From Pasteurella multocida subsp. multocida OH4807 (GTDB lineage Bacteria > Pseudomonadota > Gammaproteobacteria > Enterobacterales > Pasteurellaceae), in the NCBI GenBank assembly GCA_000973525.1, contig CP004391.1, positions 434,001 to 498,000 on the forward strand: DNA of 64,000 nt. The letters run 5' to 3'. The position numbers and the translations under genes were made by a program. The number at the start of each line of letters is the position of its first letter. The stretch's first letter is position 1. The notes under the pieces were generated by a model that was not told the DNA's origin, made no database searches, and saw only the letters and a list, made by a program, of their open reading frames with translations. Of the stretch, positions 18,724 through 27,561 are shown piece after piece.

Positions 18724-21414
18724 ATGACCGATTTAGTCTCAGATACTCTTCATCAAGACATTAGTCCAATCAGTATTGAAGAAGAACTTAAATCTTCATA
18801 TCTCGATTATGCGATGTCTGTTATCGTAGGACGTGCGTTACCTGACGTACGTGATGGTTTAAAACCTGTACACCGCCGCGTGTTATTTGCTATGCACGAG
18901 GGAGGGAATGCCTATAATAAACCTTATCGTAAGTCTGCACGTATTGTCGGTGATGTAATCGGTAAATATCACCCACATGGTGACAGTGCGGTGTATGATA
19001 CCCTTGTGCGTATGGCACAGCCTTTCTCATTACGTTACATGTTAGTGGATGGTCAAGGTAACTTTGGTTCCATTGACGGCGACGCTGCGGCGGCAATGCG
19101 TTATACCGAAGCTCGTATGACAAAAATCGCACACGAATTATTAGCGGATCTTGATAAAGAAACAGTTAATTTCGTGCCTAACTATGACGGTTCTGAACAA
19201 ATTCCTGAAGTATTACCAACCAAAGTACCCGCACTTTTAGTAAATGGTTCTTCTGGTATTGCGGTTGGGATGGCAACAAACATTCCACCACATAACTTAG
19301 GTGAAGTGTTAGATGGTTGTTTAGCGTACATTGAAAATAACGATATCACGATCGATGACTTAATGACGTATATTCCAGGTCCTGACTTCCCAACGGCGGC
19401 GCTAATCAACGGTCGCAAAGGAATTGAAGAAGCCTACAAAACAGGTCGTGGCAAAATCTATGTGCGTGCAAAAGCAGAAGTCGAAACCGATGAAAAAGGC
19501 GGCGAAACTATCGTTGTGCACGAAATTCCTTATCAAGTAAATAAAGCGAAACTCATTGAGAAAATTGCAGATTTAGTCAAAGAGAAAAAAATCGAAGGCA
19601 TTAGCGCGATTACTGACTTGTCTGACAAAGACGGGATGCGCATTGAAATTAAAATCAAACGTGATGCCGTTGGCGAAGTCGTATTAAATAACCTTTATGC
19701 ACTTACTCAGTTACAAGTCACTTTTGGTATTAATATTGTTGCGTTAGATAAAGGTCAACCAAAACTGCTCAATCTAAAACAGCTCATTGAAGCGTTTGTG
19801 CTACATCGTCGTGAAGTTGTGACGCGCCGTACTGTTTATGAGCTACGTAAAGCACGTGAACGTGCTCATATTTTAGAAGGTCTCGCCATTGCCTTAGCTA
19901 ACGTTGATCCTATCATTGAGTTAATTCGTCGCGCCCCTAATCCAGAAACAGCCAAACGTGAATTAATTGCACAAACTTGGCAATTAGGTCATGTTACCGA
20001 TATGTTAGCCGCGACAGGCGTTGATGCTGCCCGTCCTGAAGAGCTTGAAGAACAATTTGGTATCCGTGATGGCATGTATTACCTCACAGAAGTCCAAGCG
20101 CAAGCCATCTTAGATTTACGTTTACAAAAACTGACTAACTTAGGTCATGACGAAATCTTAGATGAATACAAGAAACTGCTTGAGGTAATTGGTGAACTCC
20201 TTTACATCTTACGTAGCCCAGAGCGCTTAATGGAAGTGATTCGTGAAGAATTAGAACAAATTCGCGAACAATTTAACGATCCACGTCGTACTGAAATTAC
20301 TGCAAGTTCTGGCGACATTAATTTAGAAGATTTGATCGCACAAGAAGATGTTGTGGTGACACTTTCACACGAAGGTTATGTGAAATATCAACCACTTACC
20401 GACTACGAAGCACAACGTCGTGGCGGTAAAGGTAAATCAGCAGCCAAAACCAAAGAAGAAGATTTTATTGATCGTTTATTAGTCGCCAATACACATGATA
20501 CGATTCTTTGTTTCTCAAGCCGTGGGCGTTTATATTGGTTGAAAGTGTATCAATTACCACAGGCAAGCCGTGGTGCGCGTGGTCGTCCAATCGTCAATAT
20601 TTTACCGTTAGATGAAAATGAACGTATCACTGCAATCTTGCCAGTAACGGCTTACGAAGAAGATAAATTTGTCGTAATGGCAACCGCTGGCGGTATTGTG
20701 AAGAAAATCGCACTTACTGAATTTAGTCGTCCACGTTCAAGCGGTATCATCGCATTGAACTTACGTGATGAAGACGAATTAATTGGCGTTGATATCACTG
20801 ATGGTAGCAACGAAATTATGCTCTTCTCGGCACAAGGGCGCGTGGTTCGCTTCAGTGAAAGCGCTGTACGTGCAATGGGTCGTGCCGCGACTGGAGTTCG
20901 AGGTATCAAATTAGCCTTGACTAACGATGTTTCTGACGATGAAAGTGCGGTCGAAATTGAAGATGTTTCAGACGACAATGCAAATGATGTACTTGATCTG
21001 AACATTGATAAAGTAGTGTCTTTAGTGATTCCAAAAAATGAAGGTGCCATCTTAACCGCAACACAAAACGGTTACGGTAAACGTACTGAGTTATCTGAGT
21101 ACCCAGCCAAATCACGTAATACCAAAGGTGTGATTTCAATTAAAGTGAGCGAACGTAATGGTAAAGTTGTCGCAGCGACTCAAGTAGAAGAGAGCGATCA
21201 AATTATGCTAATTACTGACGCAGGAACATTGGTCCGTACGCGTGTCAGTGAGATTGGTATTATAGGTCGTAATACACAAGGTGTACGTTTAATTCGTACA
21301 ACAGAAAATGAAACGCTAGTAGGCTTACAACGTGTTTGCGAAGTTGACGATGAAGAATCGGAAGACTTTGACGCCGAAAGTGCGGTCGAAAATACTGAAG
21401 TTTCAGCGGAATAA
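18724..21414 (+). CDS. gyrA: DNA gyrase subunit A
   Basis: Breakage-reunion subunit that introduces negative supercoils with GyrB. From the ATG at 18724 (after taggaag; 18706 is an upstream in-frame option) it has 896 residues. The catalytic Tyr is Y127 in AAMRYTEA. The quinolone region reads [11 protein letters not shown] with Ser88 and Asp92 (E. coli 83 and 87) unchanged, so no classical resistance substitution is present there. The GyrA box QRRGGKG opens the C-terminal beta-pinwheel. Two acidic, Asp/Glu-rich stretches in the C-terminal domain and tail each contain an uptake signal coding for Ser-Ala-Val. Confidence 0.98.
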   Translation: MTDLVSDTLHQDISPISIEEELKSSYLDYAMSVIVGRALPDVRDGLKPVHRRVLFAMHEGGNAYNKPYRKSARIVGDVIGKYHPHGDSAVYDTLVRMAQPFSLRYMLVDGQGNFGSIDGDAAAAMRYTEARMTKIAHELLADLDKETVNFVPNYDGSEQIPEVLPTKVPALLVNGSSGIAVGMATNIPPHNLGEVLDGCLAYIENNDITIDDLMTYIPGPDFPTAALINGRKGIEEAYKTGRGKIYVRAKAEVETDEKGGETIVVHEIPYQVNKAKLIEKIADLVKEKKIEGISAITDLSDKDGMRIEIKIKRDAVGEVVLNNLYALTQLQVTFGINIVALDKGQPKLLNLKQLIEAFVLHRREVVTRRTVYELRKARERAHILEGLAIALANVDPIIELIRRAPNPETAKRELIAQTWQLGHVTDMLAATGVDAARPEELEEQFGIRDGMYYLTEVQAQAILDLRLQKLTNLGHDEILDEYKKLLEVIGELLYILRSPERLMEVIREELEQIREQFNDPRRTEITASSGDINLEDLIAQEDVVVTLSHEGYVKYQPLTDYEAQRRGGKGKSAAKTKEEDFIDRLLVANTHDTILCFSSRGRLYWLKVYQLPQASRGARGRPIVNILPLDENERITAILPVTAYEEDKFVVMATAGGIVKKIALTEFSRPRSSGIIALNLRDEDELIGVDITDGSNEIMLFSAQGRVVRFSESAVRAMGRAATGVRGIKLALTNDVSDDESAVEIEDVSDDNANDVLDLNIDKVVSLVIPKNEGAILTATQNGYGKRTELSEYPAKSRNTKGVISIKVSERNGKVVAATQVEESDQIMLITDAGTLVRTRVSEIGIIGRNTQGVRLIRTTENETLVGLQRVCEVDDEESEDFDAESAVENTEVSAE
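20943..20951 (+). repeat. USS in the gyrA C-terminal domain
   Basis: Exact AAGTGCGGT, encoding Ser-Ala-Val within an acidic loop of GyrA. Confidence 0.85.
21378..21386 (+). repeat. USS in the gyrA acidic tail
   Basis: Second exact AAGTGCGGT in gyrA, again encoding Ser-Ala-Val, 12 codons before the stop. Confidence 0.85.
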
Positions 21415-21431
21415 TGACTAATAAGTAAAAT

Positions 21432-21460
21432 AAAAGCAGTACTTTGCGACTGCTTTTTTA
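21432..21460 (+). terminator. gyrA terminator
   Basis: Stem AAAAGCAGT / ACTGCTTTT (9 bp) with an 8-base loop and a T6 run, 17 bases after the gyrA stop. Confidence 0.85.
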
Positions 21461-21474
21461 TTTGTGGGGAAACA

Positions 21475-21825
21475 ATGGATATTTATTTAATTTATACGCA
21501 TATTGTGTGCGCATTTGTCTCGTTTATGTTGTTGTCAATTCGTGGGATTATGCAGCTCAAAGGCAAAAATTGGCGTGAGAAAAAATTGTTAAAAATTCTA
21601 CCGCACTTAAGTGATACCCTATTACTTGTTTCAGGTATTGCAATGTTTATCTTATTCGATAAAAGCATCGAAATGTGGTTTGTCATCAAAATGCTGTTCT
21701 TAGCGGCTTATATTTTCTTTGCGACAAAATTTTTCAGCAAGAAAACCGCTTATATTAATCCGAATTTTTTTTCCTTAGCAATTATTGCACTAAGTGCCAC
21801 CATTCTTGTTGCTTATTACCATTAA
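21475..21825 (+). CDS. SirB2-family membrane protein
   Basis: A 116-residue protein with four hydrophobic helices and the SirB family pattern: a start like YLIYTHIVCAFVSFMLLSIRG, and PHLSDTLLLVSG near residue 43. SirB proteins were first noted as affecting Salmonella invasion gene regulation, but no molecular function is established. It follows the gyrA terminator by 14 bases, so any transcript needs either read-through or a promoter inside the terminator region. It converges on yciH. Confidence 0.82.
   Translation: MDIYLIYTHIVCAFVSFMLLSIRGIMQLKGKNWREKKLLKILPHLSDTLLLVSGIAMFILFDKSIEMWFVIKMLFLAAYIFFATKFFSKKTAYINPNFFSLAIIALSATILVAYYH
21600..21608 (-). repeat. USS in the sirB2-like gene
   Basis: Exact ACCGCACTT (reverse of AAGTGCGGT). 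Confidence 0.8.
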
Positions 21826-21851
21826 GTAAGCCGACAAACGTATATAAAACA

Positions 21852-21890
21852 AAAAGGATTGAAACATCACATTTCAATCCTTTTCTTTTA
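21852..21890. terminator. Bidirectional terminator between sirB2-like gene and yciH
   Basis: A 13-bp perfect stem AAAAGGATTGAAA / TTTCAATCCTTTT with a 7-base loop. Both strands end in T-rich runs, between convergent stops. Confidence 0.88.
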
Positions 21891-21907
21891 TCCATCAAAC
21901 TGGAGAA

Positions 21908-22225
21908 TTAACCACCAGCCAATTTCACTGTGTAACCTTTTTGTTCAAGCAACTGCTTAAGCAAATCGCGTTTTTCACCTTGAATTTCAATCGTACCATT
22001 TTTTACCGAGCCACCACAGCCACAACGTTTTTTGAGTTCTGCGGCAAGTAACTTCAATTCAGCATCGGCTAAATCTAGACCAGTAATGACTGAAACGCCA
22101 TTCCCCTTTCTACCGCTCACTTGACGTTGAATTCGTACAATGCCATCGCCTTTAGGACGCTCAACCTGAGGTTTTTCGGTTTTGATCCGTCCAAACTCTG
22201 TTGAATAAACTAAGTTACTACTCAT
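21908..22225 (-). CDS. yciH: SUI1/eIF1-like translation factor YciH
   Basis: A 105-residue protein with a C-terminal SUI1 domain: GNGVSVITGLDL, then KKRCGCGGSVKNGTIEIQG and a closing KQLLEQKGYTVKLAGG. YciH-type proteins resemble eukaryotic initiation factor 1 and influence initiation fidelity in vitro; their role in bacteria is unsettled. It lies 9 bases after pyrF, the conserved pyrF-yciH pair. Confidence 0.93.
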   Translation of the reverse strand: MSSNLVYSTEFGRIKTEKPQVERPKGDGIVRIQRQVSGRKGNGVSVITGLDLADAELKLLAAELKKRCGCGGSVKNGTIEIQGEKRDLLKQLLEQKGYTVKLAGG

Positions 22226-22234
22226 ACTGCTCCA

Positions 22235-22933
22235 TTACGTTGTAGGTAACGACACATTGATTGCTTTTAACACCTCAGCTGGATTGTCTGCTTGTGTAAT
22301 TGGGCGACCGATCACAAGATAGTCCGAACCAGATTGAATGGCACCAGCAGGAGTCATCACACGACGTTGATCGCCAAAATCGCTCCCAATTGGGCGAATA
22401 CCAGGTGTAATTAATTTAAAATCTTTACCGCAGTTTGCACGTAAAATTTCTACTTCTTGTGGAGAACAAACCACACCATCTAAGCCCGCACGTTGTGTTA
22501 AGTTAGCTAAACGGATGACTTGTTCCATTGGTGAGGCATTAATACCGATTTGAAGTAAATCTAAGTCTTCCATACTCGTCAATACGGTTACACTGATTAA
22601 TAAAGGCGCATCTTTGCCGTAAGGTTCAAGAATTTTCTTTGCTTCTTCCATCATACGTAATCCCCCACTCGCGTGCAGGTCCACCATCCACACGCCTAAA
22701 TCTGCTGCAGAACGTACCGCTCTTGCAACCGTATTCGGAATATCATGGAATTTTAAATCTAAGAACACATCAAAATCACGCTTATGTAATTCTTTAACAA
22801 ACTTAGTGCCTAATGTGGTAAACATTTCTTTACCCACTTTCAAGCGACATAAACTTGGATCAATTTGATCAACGAGGCGTAACGCATCTTCTTCTTTTTC
22901 GTAATCTAATGCGACAATAATTTTACTCGTCAT
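22235..22933 (-). CDS. pyrF: Orotidine-5'-phosphate decarboxylase
   Basis: Last step of UMP synthesis. The 232-residue TIM-barrel enzyme shows the catalytic D-x-K-x-x-D tetrad in [12 protein letters not shown] (near residue 60-70) and the phosphate-binding [14 protein letters not shown] near 183. It sits 34 bases after lapB and 9 before yciH, as in enteric bacteria. Confidence 0.97.
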   Translation of the reverse strand: MTSKIIVALDYEKEEDALRLVDQIDPSLCRLKVGKEMFTTLGTKFVKELHKRDFDVFLDLKFHDIPNTVARAVRSAADLGVWMVDLHASGGLRMMEEAKKILEPYGKDAPLLISVTVLTSMEDLDLLQIGINASPMEQVIRLANLTQRAGLDGVVCSPQEVEILRANCGKDFKLITPGIRPIGSDFGDQRRVMTPAGAIQSGSDYLVIGRPITQADNPAEVLKAINVSLPTT

Positions 22934-22967
22934 AATTTTCCCTCTCAGTGTTCAATTAATTATGTTG

Positions 22968-24146
22968 TTAATCTTCTATAGGTTTAATGCTTTCCCAATG
23001 TCTACACGATGGGCAACACCATACTAATTTATGTGTTTGATAACCACAATTTGTACAGCGGTAATCAAAATTTTGTCTAATCCGCTCGCCTACCATCTTA
23101 TGTAATAAAACAAGACTTTCCTTTCCTCGTCCTTCTTCTGCATCATCCATTTGATATTGAATAAAACGATGAAATAAGAATGTTGTAGGATGTTGGTTTA
23201 ATTGCTGATAGAGCTTGGCTTGAGCAGCAGGCTTACCATCCATTTCTTCAATTAAATCAGCTAATGCTAATTCCACTGCACTATTTTTAGTCAAACGACT
23301 CGCTCTAATTAAAAATAATTCAAAATTCTCTAGTTGATTTAACTTTCGATAACAGATCTGTAGCAAAGTCAAAACCTCACCTACATAGGCAGGATTCTGT
23401 TCCAAGACATTTTCAAGTACTTGCGCAGCAGATTGATAACGTTTTTCTTTAAGTAAAACTTCACCTAACAAAATAGACGCGCGAACACAATTTGGCGCAA
23501 CATTTAACGCAGAGAGTAACAACTCTTTTTGTGTCTGTTTATTATCCAATACCAAGCTTTGTGCATATTCACAATAATATTGGGCTAACTCAATATTATT
23601 TGACTGAGGCGAAATTTTTGCTAGCTTTTCTGCCACATTAATGGCTTTCTTCCATTCTTTTGTTTTTTGATACACAATTGCGAGCTGTTGTAACGCATTC
23701 TCAGCAAATTCAGGCTCATCCACTAACATAATATATAGGTTTTCAGCCCGATCATAAAAACCGATTGCCATAAAATCCTTGGCAAGCTGTTGCTTCGCAA
23801 GTAGCTTTTGTTCAAATGTATAATCAGGACTGCGATCTAAAGCTTGATGAATCCGCAAAGCCCGATCGACTTCACCACGAGAGCGATAAAGGTTACCTAA
23901 AGTCAACTCTGCCTCAAATTGTGAAGTGCTATCTATCTCATTTTGCGTTTCTTGTTTTTGTAGAATATTAAGAAATAAATCAACCGCTTTTTCAGGCTGA
24001 TTAGATAAAAGAAAATTAACTCCCGTGACATAATCGCGGGAGAATTTATTTGTCATATCTTCCTGATCTTTTTTAGCACTTCGATGTCCCATGTACCAAC
24101 CGTAAGCCGCTGCAATAGGTAAAAGTAGGAAGAGCAACTCGAGCAT
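22968..24146 (-). CDS. lapB: LapB (YciM), LPS assembly/LpxC proteolysis regulator
   Basis: A 392-residue inner-membrane-anchored protein. It opens with one membrane helix (residues 1-17), continues with TPR helices over most of its length, and ends in a rubredoxin-type zinc knuckle (C-T-N-C ... C-P-S-C near residues 366-382). In E. coli LapB works with FtsH to control LpxC turnover and hence lipopolysaccharide amount. Its start overlaps the lapA stop by one base (TAATG). It is in the same window as lpxM, another lipid A gene. Confidence 0.95.
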   Translation of the reverse strand: MLELLFLLLPIAAAYGWYMGHRSAKKDQEDMTNKFSRDYVTGVNFLLSNQPEKAVDLFLNILQKQETQNEIDSTSQFEAELTLGNLYRSRGEVDRALRIHQALDRSPDYTFEQKLLAKQQLAKDFMAIGFYDRAENLYIMLVDEPEFAENALQQLAIVYQKTKEWKKAINVAEKLAKISPQSNNIELAQYYCEYAQSLVLDNKQTQKELLLSALNVAPNCVRASILLGEVLLKEKRYQSAAQVLENVLEQNPAYVGEVLTLLQICYRKLNQLENFELFLIRASRLTKNSAVELALADLIEEMDGKPAAQAKLYQQLNQHPTTFLFHRFIQYQMDDAEEGRGKESLVLLHKMVGERIRQNFDYRCTNCGYQTHKLVWCCPSCRHWESIKPIED

Positions 24147-24442
24147 TATTTAGCAGCCTTATCTCGAGCAGTGGTTAATTCATTAATTTGTAGTGTTTGG
24201 CGTTTAATTTGACGAGTTAATGACATATTTTTCAACTTTAATTTAAGATAAAAGATCGCACTGATTAACCAGCCTAAAAGCAATCCTAAACCAAATAAAA
24301 TCGCCACTAACGTTGATAGACGAATCTCACTTTGCGCCACCATATAATTAAAAGTAATCATCTGATCATTGTTCGCGCCAATCGTGACCGCAACAAGTAC
24401 AATTGCAAGTACTAGTACTAATCCTAAAATATATTTAATCAT
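24146..24442 (-). CDS. lapA: LapA (YciS) inner-membrane protein
   Basis: A 98-residue protein with two membrane helices and a basic C-terminal coiled region. The start at 24442 (MIKYILGLVLVLAIVLVAVT, after aggaga) gives the family form; the longer open frame adds 21 atypical residues. NNDQMITFNYMVAQSEI between the helices matches the LapA family pattern. It partners LapB in lipopolysaccharide assembly and overlaps lapB by one base. Confidence 0.92.
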   Translation of the reverse strand: MIKYILGLVLVLAIVLVAVTIGANNDQMITFNYMVAQSEIRLSTLVAILFGLGLLLGWLISAIFYLKLKLKNMSLTRQIKRQTLQINELTTARDKAAK

Positions 24443-24537
24443 CAACGATCTCCTGACAAAAACGATACGTCTCATTATGCCAAAAATAAATACAAAAAAC
24501 GACACTTAAAGGTGTCGTTATATAAAGTTAGTTGAAA

Positions 24538-24822
24538 TTATGCGTAAATATCAACACGCTCTCTCAGCTCTTTTCCAGCTTTAAAGTGCGGGACAGATTT
24601 TGCGTCTAATTTCACTTGTTCACCCGTTTTAGGATTTCGACCTAAACGAGGTTGACGATAATGCAAAGAAAAACTACCAAATCCTCTCACTTCAATGCGC
24701 TTACCATTTTCTAAGGCGAATGACATTTGGTCCAAAATTTCTTTTACTGCATTTTCAACATCTTTTGCAGCAATTGAATGATGTTTTTGAACTAAACGCT
24801 CAATAAGCTCTGATTTAGTCAT
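24538..24822 (-). CDS. ihfB: Integration host factor subunit beta
   Basis: A 94-residue DNA-bending protein that pairs with IhfA. The HU/IHF signature is visible: [23 protein letters not shown] spans the beta-arm, with the intercalating proline in RNPKTG. It lies downstream of rpsA, separated by 70 bases containing a strong hairpin. Confidence 0.97.
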   Translation of the reverse strand: MTKSELIERLVQKHHSIAAKDVENAVKEILDQMSFALENGKRIEVRGFGSFSLHYRQPRLGRNPKTGEQVKLDAKSVPHFKAGKELRERVDIYA

Positions 24823-24841
24823 AATTTTCTCCTAACTTATT

Positions 24842-24870
24842 AAGCTAGCGTGCTCAAGTCACGCTAGCTT
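24842..24870. terminator. Strong hairpin between rpsA and ihfB
   Basis: An 11-bp perfect stem AAGCTAGCGTG / CACGCTAGCTT with a 7-base loop. On the coding (minus) strand it is followed by aataagttaggag, the ihfB ribosome site, not a U-tract. It may be a leaky terminator or a processing/stability element setting the rpsA:ihfB ratio. Confidence 0.5.
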
Positions 24871-24892
24871 TATTTTTACAAGGGAATGTTAA

Positions 24893-26542
24893 TTATTCAC
24901 CTTTAGCAGCTTTAAATGCTTCAGCCATTGCATTTGGAATAGCAACATCTTCTTGTTTGTTATTCACTGTTGCAACTGCCGCCGCTTCTTCAGCTTGGTC
25001 TTTTGCACGTGCTGATAAGTGAACGATACGCGCTTTACGATCCACACCAGTGTATTTCGCTTCAACCACATCGCCAGCGTTAACTTCGTTTGTTAAGTCA
25101 GCTGCACGGATGTAGCCTTCAACACCACCGTCTAATTCAACTTTGGCACCTTTCGCATCAGCTTCAACCACTTTAGCGCTTAATACAGCACCTTTTTTGT
25201 TGACTGCTACGAAGTTGTTGAATGGATCTTCTTCAAGTTGTTTGATACCTAAAGAAATACGCTCTTTCACTGCATCAACTTGTAATACAACTGCTGCAAC
25301 TTCGTCACCTTTTTTGTAGTTACGAACTGCTTCTTCACCTGATACATTCCAAGAAATGTCAGATAAGTGAACTAAACCGTCGATACCACCTTCAAGACCG
25401 ATGAAGATACCGAAATCAGTGATTGATTTGATTTTACCTTCAACTTTGTCGCCTTTGTTGTGAGTTTCAGCGAATTGTAACCATGGGTTAGGTTTGCATT
25501 GTTTTAAACCTAAAGAAATACGACGACGTTCTTCATCGATTTCTAATACCATCACTTCAACAACATCACCTAAGCTAACCACTTTAGAAGGGTGAATGTT
25601 TTTGTTTGTCCAATCCATTTCAGAAACGTGAACTAAACCTTCAACACCATCTAAAATTTCAACAAAACAACCATAATCTGTTAAGTTAGTCACTTTACCA
25701 GTTAATTTGCTGTTGACTGGGTGGTTTTCAGCGATTGCAACCCAAGGATCTTGACCTAATTGTTTTAAGCCTAAAGATACACGTGTGCGATCTTTATCAA
25801 ATTTTAATACTTTAACTGTGATTTCATCACCAACATTCACGATTTCGCTTGGGTGTTTAACACGTTTCCAAGCCATATCTGTGATATGTAATAAACCGTC
25901 AACACCACCTAAATCTACGAATGCACCGTAGTCAGTTAAGTTCTTAACGATACCTTTAACTTCAGAACCTTCTTGTAAGTTCTCAAGAATTTGTTCACGC
26001 TCTTGGCTATTTTCTGATTCGATTACAGCACGACGAGAAACAACAACGTTGTTACGTTTTTGGTCAAGTTTGATAACTTTGAACTCTAATTCTTTACCTT
26101 CTAAGTGTAATGTTTCACGAACTGGGCGAGTATCAACTAATGAACCAGGTAAGAATGCACGAACACCATTTAACTCAACTGTGAAACCACCTTTCACTTT
26201 ACCGTTGATTAAACCGATAACAGTTGCCTGTTCTTCGTATGCTTTTTCTAATTCAATCCAAGATTCGTGACGTACTGCTTTTTCACGAGAAAGTTTAGTC
26301 TCACCAAAACCATCTTCAACAGCGTCTAACGCAACATTCACAACATCACCAACTTGAACGTCTAATTCGCCTTGTGCGTTTAAAAATTCTTCAACAGGGA
26401 TAGCTGATTCAGATTTTAAACCAGCGTCAACAAGCACAAAGCCTTTTTGAATAGCAACAACAGTACCGCTAACGATAGAACCTTGACGGGTTTCAAGTTC
26501 TTTTAATGATTCTTCAAATAGTTGAGCAAAAGATTCAGTCAT
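24893..26542 (-). CDS. rpsA: 30S ribosomal protein S1
   Basis: Recruits mRNA to the 30S subunit and is required for most initiation. The 549-residue protein has six S1 (OB-fold) repeats, seen as recurring V-x-G-x-V and [16 protein letters not shown] / [17 protein letters not shown] elements, and an Ala/Val-rich C-terminal tail. Length is close to the 557 of E. coli. It follows cmk by 105 bases, the conserved cmk-rpsA-ihfB order. E. coli S1 represses its own translation through its leader; I could not identify the matching structure here. Confidence 0.98.
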   Translation of the reverse strand: MTESFAQLFEESLKELETRQGSIVSGTVVAIQKGFVLVDAGLKSESAIPVEEFLNAQGELDVQVGDVVNVALDAVEDGFGETKLSREKAVRHESWIELEKAYEEQATVIGLINGKVKGGFTVELNGVRAFLPGSLVDTRPVRETLHLEGKELEFKVIKLDQKRNNVVVSRRAVIESENSQEREQILENLQEGSEVKGIVKNLTDYGAFVDLGGVDGLLHITDMAWKRVKHPSEIVNVGDEITVKVLKFDKDRTRVSLGLKQLGQDPWVAIAENHPVNSKLTGKVTNLTDYGCFVEILDGVEGLVHVSEMDWTNKNIHPSKVVSLGDVVEVMVLEIDEERRRISLGLKQCKPNPWLQFAETHNKGDKVEGKIKSITDFGIFIGLEGGIDGLVHLSDISWNVSGEEAVRNYKKGDEVAAVVLQVDAVKERISLGIKQLEEDPFNNFVAVNKKGAVLSAKVVEADAKGAKVELDGGVEGYIRAADLTNEVNAGDVVEAKYTGVDRKARIVHLSARAKDQAEEAAAVATVNNKQEDVAIPNAMAEAFKAAKGE

Positions 26543-26647
26543 AATTAATCTTCAATTTTAAATTTAATAACGTCCACTTCAAAATCCATTGAATGTGGGG
26601 TTGAGGATAAAAGTCTATTCTTCCTTGAATAAACGGTTAACAACGAT

Positions 26648-27331
26648 TTAAGCCTTGAGTCCAAGACGATAACGAATATAGTGCAGCGCTTGTTGAATAA
26701 CTTCATCAATCGTTAATGTTGTGCTATCCAACAACAATGCATCATCCGCGGGCTTAAGCGGCGCAACAGCTCGATTTCTATCTCGATCATCACGCGCTTT
26801 TATCTCGGCTAAAATCTGGTCAAAGTTACCACTAATTCCCTTATTTTGCAACTGTTTATAGCGTCTTTTTGCTCTTTCTTCTGCGCTTGCGTCTAAAAAC
26901 AGCTTAACTTGTGCAGTTGGAAAAACGACAGTCCCCATATCACGCCCATCCGCAATTAAGCCCTTTTCTGTTGCAAAATCTTGCTGAAGCTGTAAAAGTG
27001 CGGCTCGAACTTCAGAAAAAACAGCAATTTTGGATGCGGCTTCGGCGACCTCTTGTGTCCGAATCTGCTGACTCACATCCTCACCGTTCAAGAAAATTTT
27101 CACTTCGTTATCTTGTGGTAAAAATTGAATCTCTAATTGGCTAGCAAGGCAAGCTAGGGCATTTTCATTCTCTAACGCCACGCCTTGTTTTAATGCGGCT
27201 AACGCAGTGACGCGATAAATTGCCCCGCTATCTAATAAAGCAAACCCCAACTCTTCAGCTAACGCATAACATAACGTTCCTTTACCTGCCCCACTGGGTC
27301 CATCAACAGTAATCACAATATTCTTTTTCAT
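26648..27331 (-). CDS. cmk: Cytidylate kinase
   Basis: Phosphorylates CMP and dCMP with ATP. The 227-residue protein has the P-loop [10 protein letters not shown] (residues 10-19), [11 protein letters not shown] near residue 128 and the arginine-rich lid [11 protein letters not shown] near 150. It is the first gene of the cmk-rpsA-ihfB-lapA-lapB-pyrF-yciH run and diverges from the TonB-dependent receptor across 230 bases. Confidence 0.97.
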   Translation of the reverse strand: MKKNIVITVDGPSGAGKGTLCYALAEELGFALLDSGAIYRVTALAALKQGVALENENALACLASQLEIQFLPQDNEVKIFLNGEDVSQQIRTQEVAEAASKIAVFSEVRAALLQLQQDFATEKGLIADGRDMGTVVFPTAQVKLFLDASAEERAKRRYKQLQNKGISGNFDQILAEIKARDDRDRNRAVAPLKPADDALLLDSTTLTIDEVIQQALHYIRYRLGLKA

Positions 27332-27498
27332 GTTGCCTACTCTATTTTCTCGTCAGAAATTAAGCTAGAGAATAGCACAATCGATAAAAAGTAGAGAAAC
27401 ATTTTCATGTATGGACCATAAAATGTCTTATCCATTTTGAAAATCAAATTCTCCATCTCGCTTTATTTTAATTTGTCGTCTTTTTATTCATATTTTCT

Positions 27499-27527
27499 TT
27501 GCAAAAAAATTAAAATAAAAATAAAAT
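27499..27527 (+). promoter_or_regulatory. Promoter of the TonB-dependent receptor
   Basis: -35 TTGCAA (27499-27504), a 17-base spacer and -10 TAAAAT (27522-27527), 34 bases before the start codon and directly abutting the Fur box. Confidence 0.6.
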
Positions 27528-27542
27528 TGAGAATTATTATCA
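27528..27542 (+). promoter_or_regulatory. Fur box on the receptor promoter
   Basis: TGAGAATTATTATCA matches the 7-1-7 Fur consensus TGATAATNATTATCA at all but one defined position. It begins immediately after the -10 element and covers the expected start of transcription, the position of a repressor. Confidence 0.75.
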
Positions 27543-27561
27543 AAACAAGAGAGAAAAGAAA

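Noticed and set aside
18841..19010. Quinolone-resistance substitution in GyrA
   Set aside because: Ser88 and Asp92 (E. coli 83 and 87) are wild-type.
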